Below, piece by piece: positions 20,526-32,266 of a stretch of DNA of 64,000 bases. The position numbers and the translations under genes are program-made. The stretch's first letter is position 1. Each line of letters begins with the position of its first letter. The notes under the pieces were generated by a model that had not been told where the DNA came from, searched no databases, and saw only the letters and a program-made list of their open reading frames with translations. Origin of the DNA: Paralithodes platypus (Eukaryota > Arthropoda > Malacostraca > Decapoda > Lithodidae); the NCBI GenBank assembly GCA_032716605.1, contig CM064492.1, positions 51,710,344 to 51,774,343 of the forward strand, in the 5' to 3' direction.

Positions 20526-20764
20526 GCCAAAATCAGAACAACCAATCCCCAATCTTTGTAAGACGCACCTCCTTCCTACACCAGTATTGCCAGACAATTT
20601 TGCGAGCCCCAGAGCGAGGGTAGGTCAGCTGGAACTTTGCCCAACTGTACCACTATACGGGGGGCGATACCACTCTGCTTATGCAGAGTTGATAAATGTA
20701 TTATTGGACCTATAGGAATGGTGTATATACCATTGGAAAGGGAATTAAAAACACTACATTATGT
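20526..20764 (+). repeat. Module D 3' fragment with the AATTTTGCGAGCC segment
   Basis: Contains the 80-base segment GCCAGACAATTTTGCGAGCC... also present at 15.71 kb, then the last 50 bases of module D (CACTATACGGGGGGCGATAC and hairpin). About 60 bases after the hairpin are unassigned. Confidence 0.7.
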
Positions 20765-21190
20765 ATAAAGTAGACGTACCGTTTTACCCAAAATCATAAC
20801 GGCATACCCAACTCTGCGATGGGTCACCTACTATTTCTACAATCGCTTCTAATGTCAACTAAACTAACTTAACCTATCAAATGCGGGGCGAGTTGTTTTC
20901 TCCCCAGAACGCCATCATCATTGTTGGGGGGAGGGGGAGCTGGTGGAGGGCCGAGGGAGGGGGAGGGGGGAGCAAAACCATTTTGCTAACCTAAAATCAA
21001 AATCATTGCACAAATTTATTTGTTTGTTTTTTTAATAACCGTCCCATTCACGCACCGAATGTTCGTGTGAAGTTTGGTGAAAATCCGTCGAACGGTCTAG
21101 GAGGAGTTTCCGGACAGACAGACAGACATTTCGGCCAGCATGTACCACTATACGGGTGGCGATACCACTCTGCTTACGCAGAGTTGATAA
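20765..21190 (+). repeat. Minimal modular element: A, C and D without an expanded core
   Basis: Module A (AAAGTAGACGTACCG to GATGGGTCACC), about 30 bases, module C, a G-rich spacer, and complete D to the perfect hairpin. At about 425 bp it seems to be the basic unit: other copies differ mainly by the microsatellite placed between A and C. Confidence 0.8.
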
Positions 21191-21524
21191 AAAAGTAACT
21201 AAATACAAAATAACTGCCCCCATTCCCCCCCCCCCCCTTAATATGTCTTCAGTCTAGTTTCCGATACACACGCACACAAACCCAGAAAACTTGCCGGAAA
21301 ATAATGTTGACCATAAAACCTTGCCGATAATGCCGCTCGTGTGATGCCCCCCGTCTATGGCCTATCTCCCTCCACTCCCAGTAGGGCACTCTCCCTTATA
21401 TTGACACCATTTGTCTTTTTCATACCCTCATTTTTCTCCCGTGAAGTTTGGTCTGAACAGTATCTCATTATATCTATCTATCTCTATATCTATCTATCTA
21501 TCTGTCTATAAATATATATATATA

Positions 21525-21600
<76 letters not shown>

Positions 21601-22084
21601 TGAATGCATTCTATTTTCATTAGTTTTATATTTACTTAAATTCAAACTAACAGCGTCTCATTCTTTCCTCAAAACTGGGCCTCTCTTTCTAATTTACTCT
21701 TCAATTACTATACCGCTCGTGGGTAAGGGCACAATAGCATCATAAAGACCCAAGTTTATTCAGTGTTTTGCCGCGAAGCCTTTTACAGCGAAACGTCGAC
21801 TATACTTGGTTCCTTACTCAGCTACTGTATATTTATACCCATTACTGTTGCAGCCTAAGCTTGTTCTTCAAAATATACCTCTCCTTTCTTCTACTGACAA
21901 GCAAATCTCATCTTACTAATAACATTTATTTGTGGTTTATACTTCGTTCTGGTTCTCTTAATAATTGTATGATATGCTTTTATCGAGTTTTACAAATGTA
22001 CTTAAATTACTTTCTCGATGTTATGAAAAATATCGGCAATTGGGTGGATGGGTCTCGTCAATCTTGGTCGGCAGACTAATATAA
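21191..22084. other. Unrecognised, with an AT dinucleotide run
   Basis: Contains CTAT and TATATA runs (21470-21598, mostly AT) and otherwise unassigned AT-rich sequence. No supported coding region. Confidence 0.45.
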
Positions 22085-22330
22085 GGGAGACAACCCACGT
22101 AGATAGGACTCGCCCGATTTGGTCAGCAACCCGCTTAGGGTAGTAAATCTTATACAAATCCCTACTGCTAACCTAAACGTGAAATAGTTTGGTGGATGGA
22201 CTAGCCACCCACCACTAACATAATACAATATGCATAGATGGCCTCAGATTTGGATGGACCCTAAGTTGAGTGGTCAATCCTGTAAGTCCTTGGATAAAAT
22301 AGGACGGGTTGTCTTATTGACAGGGACAAG
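22085..22330 (-). repeat. Dispersed repeat, reverse copy of 41940-42140
   Basis: Its reverse complement shares, in order, TTGACCACTCAACTT, CTAGTCCATCCACCAA, GGATTTGTATAAGA, CGGGTTGCTGACCAAA and a CCTATC end with 41940-42140. The two copies are diverged. Non-coding. Confidence 0.65.
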
Positions 22331-23323
22331 TCCGCTGGGGGGCATTTTGTGTGTGGCCAAACTCATAAAACGGAGTAAAGCATCCGGCAATAGATTGATA
22401 GATAGATAGATATCGCGACCCGTCTCTCTTCTGTATTACATTTCCCTGCTCTTACTACATATAATTTGACTTTTGACGACACTTGATAGAGAGAGAGAGA
22501 CAGAGAGAAAGAGAGAGACAGAGATACAGAGAGAGAGACAGAGAGAAAGAGAGACAGTTTATTGTGTTTATACGGAGGAGCTGGTAAAAGAGGCGATGCA
22601 GTGTAAGGGATGTTAAAAGGTCTGGACTGTTAATGGAGGTTTTACTCGCTATTTATGGACCTCCTTCTCCCTCATGTTTATCATATTTGTTTTGAGATTT
22701 AAATACGTTCGTTCCATTAGTTTGTCGATTCTAGAATTTCTAAGACCTTTCGCCCCATTTTGTTGTCAATATTTAGACCTTTCGTGCTATTTAAGTGCCG
22801 ATTTTTTTCCTGGCGAAAGATAGTGAGCCTGTAATTTTGGAATGATGTATACGAGCGATTTTGTTTGAAGCAGACAGAAAGACAGACACACAGAATGGTT
22901 TACACTTGCAGTCATTAATTTACTAATTATTTTATTCATTATTTTCATCATTATTTACTAATTATTTACTCATGCTTTACTTATTATTTACTCATAATTG
23001 TACTCATTATTCTACTAATGATTTTACTCATTATTTTATTCATTATATTTACATTTGCACTCATTATTTATAATGTATTTATGTATTAATTTATATCACA
23101 ATCATACATTGTAAGCTGAGTTTGCCATTGTCTTAATATTAATGTACAGTACATCATTCGTTTTTCATGTTCATCCACTAGATTGTAACATGTGTATTTT
23201 CAGCTTATCGGGCTGCCGTTCTTTGAATAAACCTTTTATCATCAGTATTATTATCATTATTATTATTATTATTATTTTTAATATTTTTATTATTACCGGT
23301 ATTATTATTATTATTATTATTGG

Positions 23324-23356
<33 letters not shown>

Positions 23357-23692
23357 CATTATCATTATTAATAATATTATTATTATTATTATTATTTGTA
23401 TTATTATTATTGAAGAATGAGAGTAATACCACACAGATGACCATACACACAGACCCGTAAACACAACTCTGAAGATTATTGAAGATATAGAACTAAACCT
23501 TACTCTAAAACAAAGAGGAACACAAGACGATATAAAGGTGAAGGAGAGAGATGCCAAAGAATGAGTTGCAGAAGAAGTAAAGAATAGAATAGAGGGCTCG
23601 TGAGATAAAAAAAATAAAAAAAAAAAAAAAAAAAGCACGAAATGGAATGTCAGAGGCAGAGGCAAGGAGACGAGTATGAAGGGTAAACAACA
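22331..23692. repeat. Simple repeats with a family E fragment
   Basis: GAGAGACA tract (22480-22555); family E 5' part (about 22610-22850) up to the degenerate GGCGAAAGATAGTGAGCC core; TTTACTCATTATT units (22915-23080); then AATAAA followed by an ATT microsatellite (23240-23412); and a poly-A run near 23.61 kb. The AATAAA plus ATT run may be a LINE 3' end, but no coding part is attached. Confidence 0.6.
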
Positions 23693-24095
23693 CTATCAAA
23701 TGAACTGTAAACAATAAACAAAACTATCAAATGAACTAAAAAATATGCAATAAACAAAGCTATCCAATGAACTGTAAACAATAAACAATAAATAAAACTA
23801 TCAAATGAACTGTAAACAATAAACAACTATCAAATGAACTGTAAACAATAAACATTAAACAAAACTATCAAGTGAACTTTAATCAATAAACAAAACTATC
23901 AAATTAACTAAGCAATAAACAAAACTATCAAATTAACTGTAAACAATAAACAAAACTATCAAATGAACTTTAATCAAAAAGCAAAACTATCACATTAACT
24001 GTAAGCAATAAACACAACTATCAAATGAACTGTAAACAATAAACAATAAACATAACTATCAAATGAACTTTAATCAATAAACAATAAACAAAAAC
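23693..24095 (+). repeat. Minisatellite, ~31-bp unit
   Basis: About a dozen variable units containing AAACTATCAAATGAACTGTA and AACAATAAAC. Unit length varies through loss of AATAAAC blocks. No coding potential. Confidence 0.8.
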
Positions 24096-24145
24096 AATAA
24101 ACCAGAGGAGTTGGACACACACAGCAAACTGGTACACAAGGGAGA

Positions 24146-24518
24146 GGCTTATGGGGGGTCACCTGTTTTGTTTTCTCTCCTTTTCTCTTTTTCTCTGGGT
24201 TGTATCCTTTCGGCCCCATTCAGCCTACTGTTGTAAGACGTTTATCCCCATCCAGGTGTCGATTTCTTTCTGGCGAGCGATAACGAGCCAGCATTATATG
24301 GCGGAAACATGTTTCTATCGAAACATTTACAAATTTATCCTGCTGTCATAAACATTAAAACAAATATGCTGGCTCGCTATCGCTCGCCAGGAGAAAATCG
24401 ACACCCGGGTGAAAATAAAAGTCTTAAAACAGTAGGCTGAATGGGGCCGAATGGATACAACCCAGAGAGAGAGGGAGAGAAAGATAACACAAAACACGAG
24501 GTGGGCCACCCTAGCAAG
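24146..24518. mobile_element. TTAA foldback element, family D copy 1
   Basis: Inverted arms of about 150 bp. The left arm has GGGGGGTCACCTG, CCCATTCAGCCTACTG and GGCGAGCGATAACGAGCC; the right arm has their reverse complements ending GGTGGGCCACCC. Flanks are degenerate TTAA (CTTA, CTAG). The loop holds a TTTCTATCGAAACATTTAC segment. Non-coding. Confidence 0.8.
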
Positions 24519-24894
24519 AGTAAGTAAGTTAATACAAATCCAAGTTAATGATAAACATGTGTTTTTTAATTAGAATATATTGCAAAATAAATAAATAGAT
24601 GCTTAAAGAACGGAGAAGAAATAACAAACAAATGAAGCAAGGCCAAAGAGAGAAATTATATTATCAAAAAGTTATTGTCATAGAAGACATTATACGAACG
24701 CATTTATTACCGACATACACTAAACAGAGCCTTACGAATAAATATTTCAATGACAAATTTCAATGACTACGCAGAAGAGAAACGTACTTACAGTAGTAGG
24801 AGTAAAATATAATTAAGAATAGTATTGACAACAGTAATAATAATATCATTTTAATAATGAAATATATAATTAATTGACAGTTTCAATAATAATA
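24519..24894. other. AT-rich, nothing recognised
   Basis: AT-rich sequence with short A and AAT runs; no coding or repeat family recognised. Confidence 0.4.
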
Positions 24895-25625
24895 ATAAAG
24901 TAGTTTTGCCCAAAATCAAAACGGCATACCCAACTCTGCGATGGGTTACCATCATCACTACTAATACCATCATCACTACTACTTCCTTCATCACTACAAC
25001 CGCCACAATCATCAGGACTACTGTCATCATCACCATTATTATGATCATCATCACTACTACAATTACAATCATCACTACTACTCTCACCATCATCTCTACT
25101 ACTGTCACCATTGTCAAAACCATCTTAATCACTACTAGCATTGCTACTACAACTATCAACCAGCATTACTACTATCAACACCACCATCTTACAATCATCA
25201 TTACTACTGTTAACATCATCACTACTACTATAACCATCATCATTACTACTGTCACAAGTATTACCATCATGTATCCTACTGTCACCATCATCACTACTAC
25301 TGCCATCATCACCATTACTATGATCTTCATCATCACAACTATTGTCATCATTGCTGGGGGGGGGGGCTGGGAGGAGGCGGGGGGAATACTATATTTTGGA
25401 CCTAAAACCATAACTGTTGCATAAATTCAAAAAATCTTTTTTTACTGACGTTCGCATTCACGCAACAAATGTTCGTGTGAAATTTGGTGAAAATCCGTCC
25501 AACGGTCTAGGAGTTCCCAGACAGACGGACGACGACTACGACAGACATTTGTTTCGTGTGGTACCCACTATACGGGGGGGGGGGGGGGGGGGGCGATACC
25601 AAACTCTGCTTACGCAGAGTTGATA
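24895..25625 (+). repeat. Modular microsatellite element, copy 7: A, core, D
   Basis: Module A (AAAGTAGTTTTGCCC start, lacking a few bases) leads into a core to about 25355. A short G-rich spacer is followed by D (ACCTAAAACCATAACTG to the perfect hairpin at about 25603-25622). Module C is missing. Confidence 0.85.
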
Positions 25626-26762
25626 AAGTAGACGTGCCGTTTTGCCCAAAATCAAAACGGCATACACAACTCTGCGATGGGTTACCATCATCACTACCTA
25701 TACCATCATCAATCACAATCAACATAATCACTACTACTGCCATCATCACTACAACTGCCATCATCACTACAACTGCCACAATCATCACGAGTACTGTCAT
25801 CATCACCATTACTATGATCATCATCACTACTACAATTATAATTATCACTACTACTCTCACCATCATCACTGTCCATTGTCACTAGCATCTTAATCACTAC
25901 TATCATCATTGATACTACAACTATCAGCCATCATTACTAATATCATCACCACCATCTTACAATCATCATTACTACTGTTAACATCATCACTACTACTATA
26001 ACCATCATCATTACTACTGTCACAAATATTACCATAATTTATTCTACTGTCACCATCATCACTACTACTGCCATCATCACCATTACTATGAACTTCATCA
26101 CCACAACTATCGTCATCATCACTACAAATTTCACCATCCTCACTACTACTCACCATCATCACTAATACTCACACCATCGTCACTACCATCATCACTACTG
26201 TCATTAATTATTACTACAACTATCATCAATACTTGTGACCATCATCACTACTATTATGACCATCATTACTACTACTGTCACCATCATATCTACTACTGTC
26301 ATCATCATCACTACTGTCATCATCATCAATAAAACTACAACCATCATCACTACAATTATCACCATTATCACTACTATCACCATAAATCCAAATATTACTA
26401 CCATCACTTCTAATGCCAACTAAACTAACTTAACCTAGCAAATACGTAGCGAGATGTTTTCGCTCCCAGAACGCCATCATTGCTGGGGGGGGGGGGGGGG
26501 GGGGGTCCGGGAAGGGGGGGGGGGAGCAAAACCATATTTTGGACCTAAAATCATAACTATTGCATAAATTCAAAACATCTTTTTTGACTGACGTTTGCAT
26601 TCACGCAACAAATGTTTGTGTGAAATTTGGTGAAAATCCGTCCAACGGTCTAGGAGGAGTTCCGAGACAGACGGACGACGACGACGACGACGACAGACAT
26701 TTTTTTCGTGTGGTACCCACTATACGGGGGGCGATAACAAACTGCTTACGAAGAGTTGATGA
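25626..26762 (+). repeat. Modular microsatellite element, copy 8: A, core, C, D in tandem with copy 7
   Basis: Module A starts directly after the D hairpin of copy 7 (hairpin, GATA, AAGTAGACGTGCC), giving a head-to-tail junction. The core extends to about 26415, then C, a G run, and D to a degenerate hairpin (AACTGCTTACGAAGAGTT) at about 26740-26757. Confidence 0.85.
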
Positions 26763-26912
26763 TACAATTTAAAAAAAATATATGAGAAAAAACTTATATC
26801 TTATTATGCCCTCCAAAGATATACATACTATCGCTTACTATTATCTCTCTCTCTCTCTTTAGCTATCTATCATTTCTCGCTATCTCTATCTCTATAATCT
26901 TACTCTAACATT

Positions 26913-26944
<32 letters not shown>

Positions 26945-27534
26945 TTCCCTCTCATTCTCCCTCCTCTTTCAAGTTTGGGAGAGGGTGGTACTTCAGCTTT
27001 GTTTTGGTCGAGCGAACTGAGTGACGATATCAATCACAGTCTCATTCCCCTCAAGTGCATTCGAGATTCTTTTTTAGTGATTCGATCGAGCTTCCCACCC
27101 TCCTGATGCCTTCTCTCTCTCTCTCTCGCTTTCTCGTATTCTCGCTCTTGCTCTTTCTAATTCTCGCTCTCTGGTTCTCTCTCTCTCTCTCTCTTTTTCT
27201 TGCTCTCTCTCTCATTGATGTTCACAGGGGCTCTACCATACCTCACCTTCTCTAATTTATATTCAATGTAGGTCTACCATCACACACATACACACACACA
27301 TGCACATACACACACTCAAGCTCACTTTCGCTCTCTCTCTCTATCTTACACGTTCACTTTATCTCTCTCTCTCTTTCTCTATCTCTCTCTTACTCTAATT
27401 AAAAATTCATTTTCAGACTATTTTTTTCTATTCTATATGCAAACTTTCCTTGCGGGCATTTCCTAACTTTAAGGTTACAATTCCTAATTTTTCCGGTACG
27501 GCTTTATAACTGAAGAGAGCGGAGGGTGGGAAGA
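26763..27534. repeat. CT-rich low-complexity tract
   Basis: Many CTCTCTCT and CTAT runs and a short CACACA run. About 150 bases of unassigned sequence lie at 27400-27534. No coding support. Confidence 0.6.
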
Positions 27535-27690
27535 GAGCCATCTACTTTGTTGTCCTATTCTTCTACTATAAACTGTCCCTGTCTTTAGTAGTATTTAGGC
27601 CGAACGACGTAGTAGAGACCGCAAGGTCCGTGTGGTCTGAGTATCTGTGTAACTCTCTTTCTCCTTCATATTCAACGTGAGTCTACCATC
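27535..27690 (+). repeat. Half copy of the 37.1-37.9 kb foldback family
   Basis: Matches the right arm of that foldback: ACTTTGTTGTCCTATTCTTC, ACTATAAACTG, GACCGCAAGGTC and GTCTGAGTATCTGTGTAACT, in the same order. The opposite arm is absent here. Confidence 0.75.
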
Positions 27691-28342
27691 TCTCTCAGTC
27701 ACTCACACTCACACACACAAACACACACTCTCTCTCTCTCTATCTCTGTGCGTGCTCCATATCTCCGCACAAGGGTCGCGTCCCCCTCTATACAACTCTT
27801 TTTCTCTCTCTCTCTCGCCACCATATTTCTGCACAAGGGTTCTGTCTGCCTCCCACACAAGATCAAAGGGGTCGTCATTTGCCTCCACTCCCCCTGCTCC
27901 CCGCCCCGACCCTTCATGTTATTATGATGCAGTGGCGGCGTCCTAGGCGGGGGAGGGAGAGTTATTTCAGAAAGCTCTTTATTATGGGGCGGTCCTCAGA
28001 TATAGTCCCCGAGTTCAACCACTTGCGAGTATCAGGCTGTAAGGAAGTTGGAGCTGTAAACGTAGCTATTAACTAATTCAGTACCAGTGACGTGTTTGTC
28101 ATCGTATGTTGGACACTTATAGACGATTCATTTCACTACACTCGGCAAGCAAATTTTTTTTTTTTTTTAATACACACTTCTTCCCATACACCCAAGCAAC
28201 ATATAATTGAAAATGACCACCAACCGCCCTTAATTTGGCTCTGTCACTCTTTCAACTTTGGGGGAGAGACTTGTTACAGGTAGCTTTACCTTTTGTCTCC
28301 CGCTTACACATAGAACAAAGAACATGCGACTGAAAGGGTTAA
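27691..28342. repeat. CA/CT-rich sequence and family H repeat
   Basis: Up to about 27.83 kb the sequence is CA and CT rich. At about 28160-28320 it contains family H (TCACTCTTTCAACTTTGGG, GAGACTTGTTACAGG, CATAGAACAAA). Other copies are at 59345-59475 (reverse), 60050-60170 (forward) and 60770-60840 (reverse). The middle part (27.84-28.15 kb) is unassigned. Confidence 0.55.
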
Positions 28343-29183
28343 GGGGGTAGTGCTTGGTGTTTGGTCTATGTATTTATTTAGTATTTTTTTTTTTTTTTTT
28401 AAGTTTTCTCGCTAGACCTCCATGAAGCTTAACCCTTCCTACCTGGTCTGCCTTAGGTAAGGACAGCACGAAAGAAGGGCCGCTACCCGGTATGCCTTAT
28501 CTAAGGCATAAGCTTAATAGCCTAATTAAGCTTGGTCTGAACGCCGTGCGTACGACGTATGTTAACAAACCCAAGCGTTCGTCATCGCACCTCCGAAAAC
28601 AAGAAGGAGAAGACTCCTCAATGTTATTGTTCTGACGTCATGACGAAATTAGTGTCTGAAAAGCCCCCATATTGGCAACATCTCTGCAATATTGGCTCCA
28701 CTGAAATCGTCATCACAACTGAACCAGTTGACTTACAGAGCTCTACTCAATGCAAAATACAGATTGAAAACCGCACTACGATTATAGATGAGTGGGAAAG
28801 TTCTAGCAGTGAAAATAATCATAAATACGGTAGCCTAGGCCTAGACGTTTTTCAGCCATTTCGCCCGGGTAGGGGCGACCGTCATTGGGTAAGACAGCCC
28901 GGGGAGGAAGGGTTAAGAAAGTACCCCCAAGATAAGTTTGTAAATTTTTCGGTAGAAAAAATTCCCTGCCGAAGGCGCACGATTCCTTCTAAAAATACAG
29001 GATCGCTTTCGCTCGCTATGAAAAAAATGACACCTAAATGGCACAAAAGGTCTAAATATTGACAAAGAAATGGGGCGAATGGTATCAAAATCACCAAACT
29101 AACGGAAGGCAAGTCTAAAAATCTTAAAACTAATATGCTAAACATGAGGGAGAAGGCGGTCCAGAAAAAGCGAGTAGTACCCC
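28343..29183 (-). mobile_element. Family E TTAA element (reverse), interrupted by another TTAA element
   Basis: Flanked by TTAA at 28339-28342 and 29184-29187; ends GGGGGTAGTGC and, reverse complemented, GGGGTACTACTCGC. In reverse it carries the CGCTTTCGCTCGCTAT version of the conserved core and a TAGAAAAAATTCCCTGCCG hairpin region. Without the 28433-28912 insert and one TTAA copy it is about 357 bp, near the ~362 bp of other copies. Confidence 0.75.
28433..28912. mobile_element. TTAA-flanked element (480 bp) inside family E
   Basis: TTAA at 28429-28432 and 28913-28916. Left end CCCTTCCTACCTGG; right end reverse complemented CCCTTCCTCCCCGG. It carries the palindrome TATGCCTTATCTAAGGCATA near its left end. 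A 354-base open stretch from 28559 has a Ser/Glu-rich segment; it resembles nothing I can name and may be a remnant of a transposase N-terminus. Confidence 0.75.
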
Positions 29184-29187
29184 TTAA

Positions 29188-29551
29188 GGGAACATGCGTT
29201 GTTTTTCTGGTCACCCTTCTTCCTCATGCTTACCCTCAATAGTTTTCAGATGTTATGACGTTCGACCTATTAGTTTGGCGATTTTAATACCTCTTGCCTC
29301 ATTTCGATGTCAATTTAAAGGCCTTTCGTGCCATTTAGGTGTCGATGTTTTCCTGGCGAGCTAAAGCAAGCCTGTAATCTTAAGAGTAACCGGCCTTCGG
29401 CAGGGAAATTTTTTCTACCGAAAAATGTACAAATTAATCTAGAAGGGGGATCTAATGGATGTTTTTTTAAGTTTGGTGGAGGTCTAGGGAGGAAACTAAA
29501 CAAAAATAATAAATAAATTAAAAAATCTACCAAAAAGTCAACCATCCCCCC
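29188..29551 (+). mobile_element. Family E TTAA element (forward), head-to-head with the previous one
   Basis: TTAA at 29184-29187 (shared with the reverse copy to its left) and 29552-29555. Contains TTTTTCTGGTCACCC, CGTGCCATTTAGGTGTCGAT, a degenerate GGCGAGCTAAAGCAAGCC core, the CCGGCCTTCGG stem and TTAAGTTTGGTGGAGG near the right end. Confidence 0.8.
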
Positions 29552-29555
29552 TTAA

Positions 29556-30164
29556 GGCACCGGAAGCAATATGATGGGGAACACAACAACACGAGGGCTC
29601 TCCATATAATACGTATTAATTTCCATCGCTTTCATCGGTACCAATATTATTACTCCCTTTGTCTGAGCAAATTGCAGCTGGTCAACATGTCCCTTTGGAG
29701 GATGTAATGGCCTATCGTCAATAACACAAAAGTCACAGCTGTATCAATGTCGCCGTTTGTTCTAAAGACAAAACAAAATAAATCACTATTAAATAACCAT
29801 AATTAACACTAAAATCGTGTTCATTTCAGCTGACGGTAAATTGAATCCTTTAGGAACTGATGTATCGATACTTAATGAATAAATACGAGACTACTATGTT
29901 CCTGCGTCATATTACTATCAAGTTTTCATAATTAACACCGCGTTTCCTACATAAACTTTGTAATAGGTGTGTAATCAAGACGAAAGACGTCAATTTATCA
30001 TCAGTTGGAAAAAAAAACTACTCAGACTTTAATAAACTATATGCAGTGGACGTGGAAGTGATAATGGGATGGAGTAAGTGGAAGTTGCCTGTGCTACTGT
30101 TTGCTTAAAATATAGTTCTGATGTGTGATTATGAGTGGGAAATGCAAGGTTGATAAATATATTT
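29556..30164. other. Mostly unrecognised; family I repeat
   Basis: The part at about 29815-29945 (CAGCTGACGGTAAATTGAATCC, CGTCATATTACTATCAAG) matches 48.83-48.95 kb, defining a diverged dispersed repeat. The rest is unassigned. Confidence 0.45.
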
Positions 30165-30484
30165 GGAGATGTGTGTGAGGAAAGGAACCTGAAGGTCAGT
30201 GTGGTGAAGAGCAAGGTTATGGTCTTTGAAAGGTGAGGTTAATAGTCAAGTAATGAGGAAACGCAGCTCATTAAATATTTGGGCAGTGTGATAGGCAAAG
30301 ATGGGAGTATAGAGGATGAAGAGCGAGAGAGGGTACAACAAGGGAAGAGGGTTGTAGGAACGCCCAGAGCAGTGACAAGGAATAGGGTGGTGTATATGGA
30401 AGTAAATATATCACTGTAGAATAGTGTGGTAATCCCAACACTGAGATACGAGAGTGAAACATAGACATTGTTGGAGAGTGAATC
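30165..30484 (+). pseudogene. LINE reverse-transcriptase C-terminal fragment (third family)
   Basis: In two frames this reads ERNLKVSVVKSKVMVFER and then IKYLGSVIGKDGSIEDE, followed by NSVVIPTLRYESET. This is the order seen C-terminal to the RT palm in many animal LINE polyproteins (KSKVM...FKYLGS...LRYGSETW). Two TAG stops and a frameshift are visible and the catalytic region is absent. It is not closely similar to the CR1-like families elsewhere in the window. It runs into the minisatellite at about 30.48 kb. Confidence 0.7.
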
Positions 30485-31520
30485 AGAATCAATATATACA
30501 ATGAATCAACGAATCCAAAGCAATTTATGCAGTGAACCAAAGAACCTGAAGCAATATAATAGAAAATCGACATATCAAAATCATTATACACAGTGAATCA
30601 ACAAATCTGAAGCAACACAACAGAGAATCAACGTATCTGAAGCAATATAAGAGAATCAACTAATCAAAAGCAATATAAACAGTGAATCTACGACCCTTAA
30701 AGCAATATAATAGAGAATCAACTAATCAAAAGCAATATAAACAGTAAATCTATGAGCCTTGAAGCAATATAATAGAGAATCGACATATCAAAAGCAATAT
30801 AAACAGTGAATCTACGAGCCTTGAAGCAATATAATAGAGAATCGACATATAAAAAAGCAATATAAACAGTTAATTTACGAGTCTGAAGCAATATCACAGA
30901 GAATCCTCAGCTAACCAAAAGCAATTTAACAGAGAATTAACAAATCTAAAGCAATATAACAGTCAACTAATCAAAAGCAATACAAACAGTGAATCTAAGA
31001 GTCTGAAGAATCATAACTGTGAATCAACTAATCAAAAGCAATATTGACAATGAATCAAAGAGCCTTGAAACAATATAACAGATAATCTAATAATCAAAAG
31101 CAATATATAGAGTGTATCAACTAATCAAAAGTACAATAAAAAGTTAATCAACTAATCAGAAGCAAAATAAACATTGAATCTACGAATCTGAAGCAATATA
31201 AAGAGTGTATGAACGAATATGAAGCAATATAACAGAGAATCTACGAATATGAAGCAATATAAAGAGTGTATGAACGAATCTGAAGCAATATAGCAGGGAA
31301 TCAACTAATCAAAAGGAATATAAACAGTGAATCTACGAGCCTGAAGCAATATTACAATTGAAATGTTTTAAAATATACACATCAAACCAGGAACAACACA
31401 ATAGAAGGCCAACAGAACTATCAGAGAATCAACTAATCAAAAGCAATCAAATAATACAAAAGGAATATAAAGAGTGTATGAACGAATCTGAAGCAATATA
31501 AACAGTGCCATTGTTGTGCG
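30485..31520 (+). repeat. Minisatellite, ~30-bp unit
   Basis: Roughly 30 variable units built from AAAAGCAATATAAACAGTG and AATCAACTAATC or AATCTACGAGCCTGAAGC. Longer-period patterns (two alternating unit types) are visible around 30.7-30.9 kb. No coding potential. Confidence 0.8.
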
Positions 31521-31575
31521 CCTATAAGACTTCCACCACTTAGCCGGTGCATTGTCTGGGCTATGAACACTTTAA

Positions 31576-31945
31576 GGGAGCCCACCTCGCCTTTTTTTCT
31601 CTTTCTCTCCCTCTCTTTGGCTTGTCTCCATTCGGCCCCATTCAGCCTACTGTTTTAAGACGTTTACCCCCATCCAGGTGTCATTATTTTCCTGGCGAGC
31701 GGTAGCGAGCCAGTATATATATTTTTGTTTTGACAGCAAGCTAAATGTATACATTTTTCGATAGAAAAATGTCTCCGGCGAAGCCAGATTTCTTCCATAC
31801 AATGCTGGCTCGCTATCGCTCGCCAGGAAGAAATCGACACCTGGATGGGAATAAACTCCTTAAAACAGTTGACTAAATGGGGCCGAATGGATACAAGCCA
31901 GAGAAAGAGAGAAAAGGAGGGAAAGAGAAAAAAATAAGGTGGGGG
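31576..31945. mobile_element. TTAA foldback element, family D copy 2
   Basis: TTAA at 31572-31575. Left arm GGGAGCCCACCTCGCC, CCCATTCAGCCTACTG, GGCGAGCGGTAGCGAGCC; the right arm has the reverse complements and ends near AATAAGGTGGG. There it runs straight into a family E copy, so its right TTAA is lost. Confidence 0.75.
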
Positions 31946-32262
31946 AGATGCGCCTTTTTTCTGGCCCCTTTAGTCTAGCCCCAGTAGTGTTGAGATTTTA
32001 AGACGTTCGGCCCATTAGTTTGGCGATTGTAACACCTTTCGCAATATTTTGTTGTCATTAGTCTGACCTTTCGTGGTTAGGTGCCGATTTTTTCCTGGCT
32101 AGCGATAGCGGCCGGGACATCTTTGTACCGAAAATTTACACATTTATCTTGAGGGGGGTGGGAGGGTATAGGGGGTGTTTGTCTAAGCTTGATGGAGGTC
32201 TAGGGAGGAAACTAAAAAATAAAATAATACATAAATGAGCAAATAAATACGCCCATCCCCCT
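31946..32262 (+). mobile_element. Family E element (forward)
   Basis: Starts in the fused GGGGGAGATGCGCC and ends CATCCCCC before TTAA at 32263-32266. Contains TAGTGTTGAGATTTTAAGACG, CGATTGTAACACCTTTCGC, GGCTAGCGATAGCGGCCGG and AAGCTTGATGGAGGTCTAGG. Confidence 0.75.
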
Positions 32263-32266
32263 TTAA

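Noticed and set aside
23693..24095. Possible CRISPR array (regular ~31-bp repeats)
   Set aside because: Units are contiguous variants of one sequence without unique spacers, in a eukaryotic repeat-rich context. The same applies to 30485-31520.
28559..29062. 167-codon open frame with a Ser/Glu-rich segment
   Set aside because: It starts in a TTAA element and runs across its boundary into a reverse family E element, so it cannot be one gene; the first part is kept only as a possible transposase remnant.
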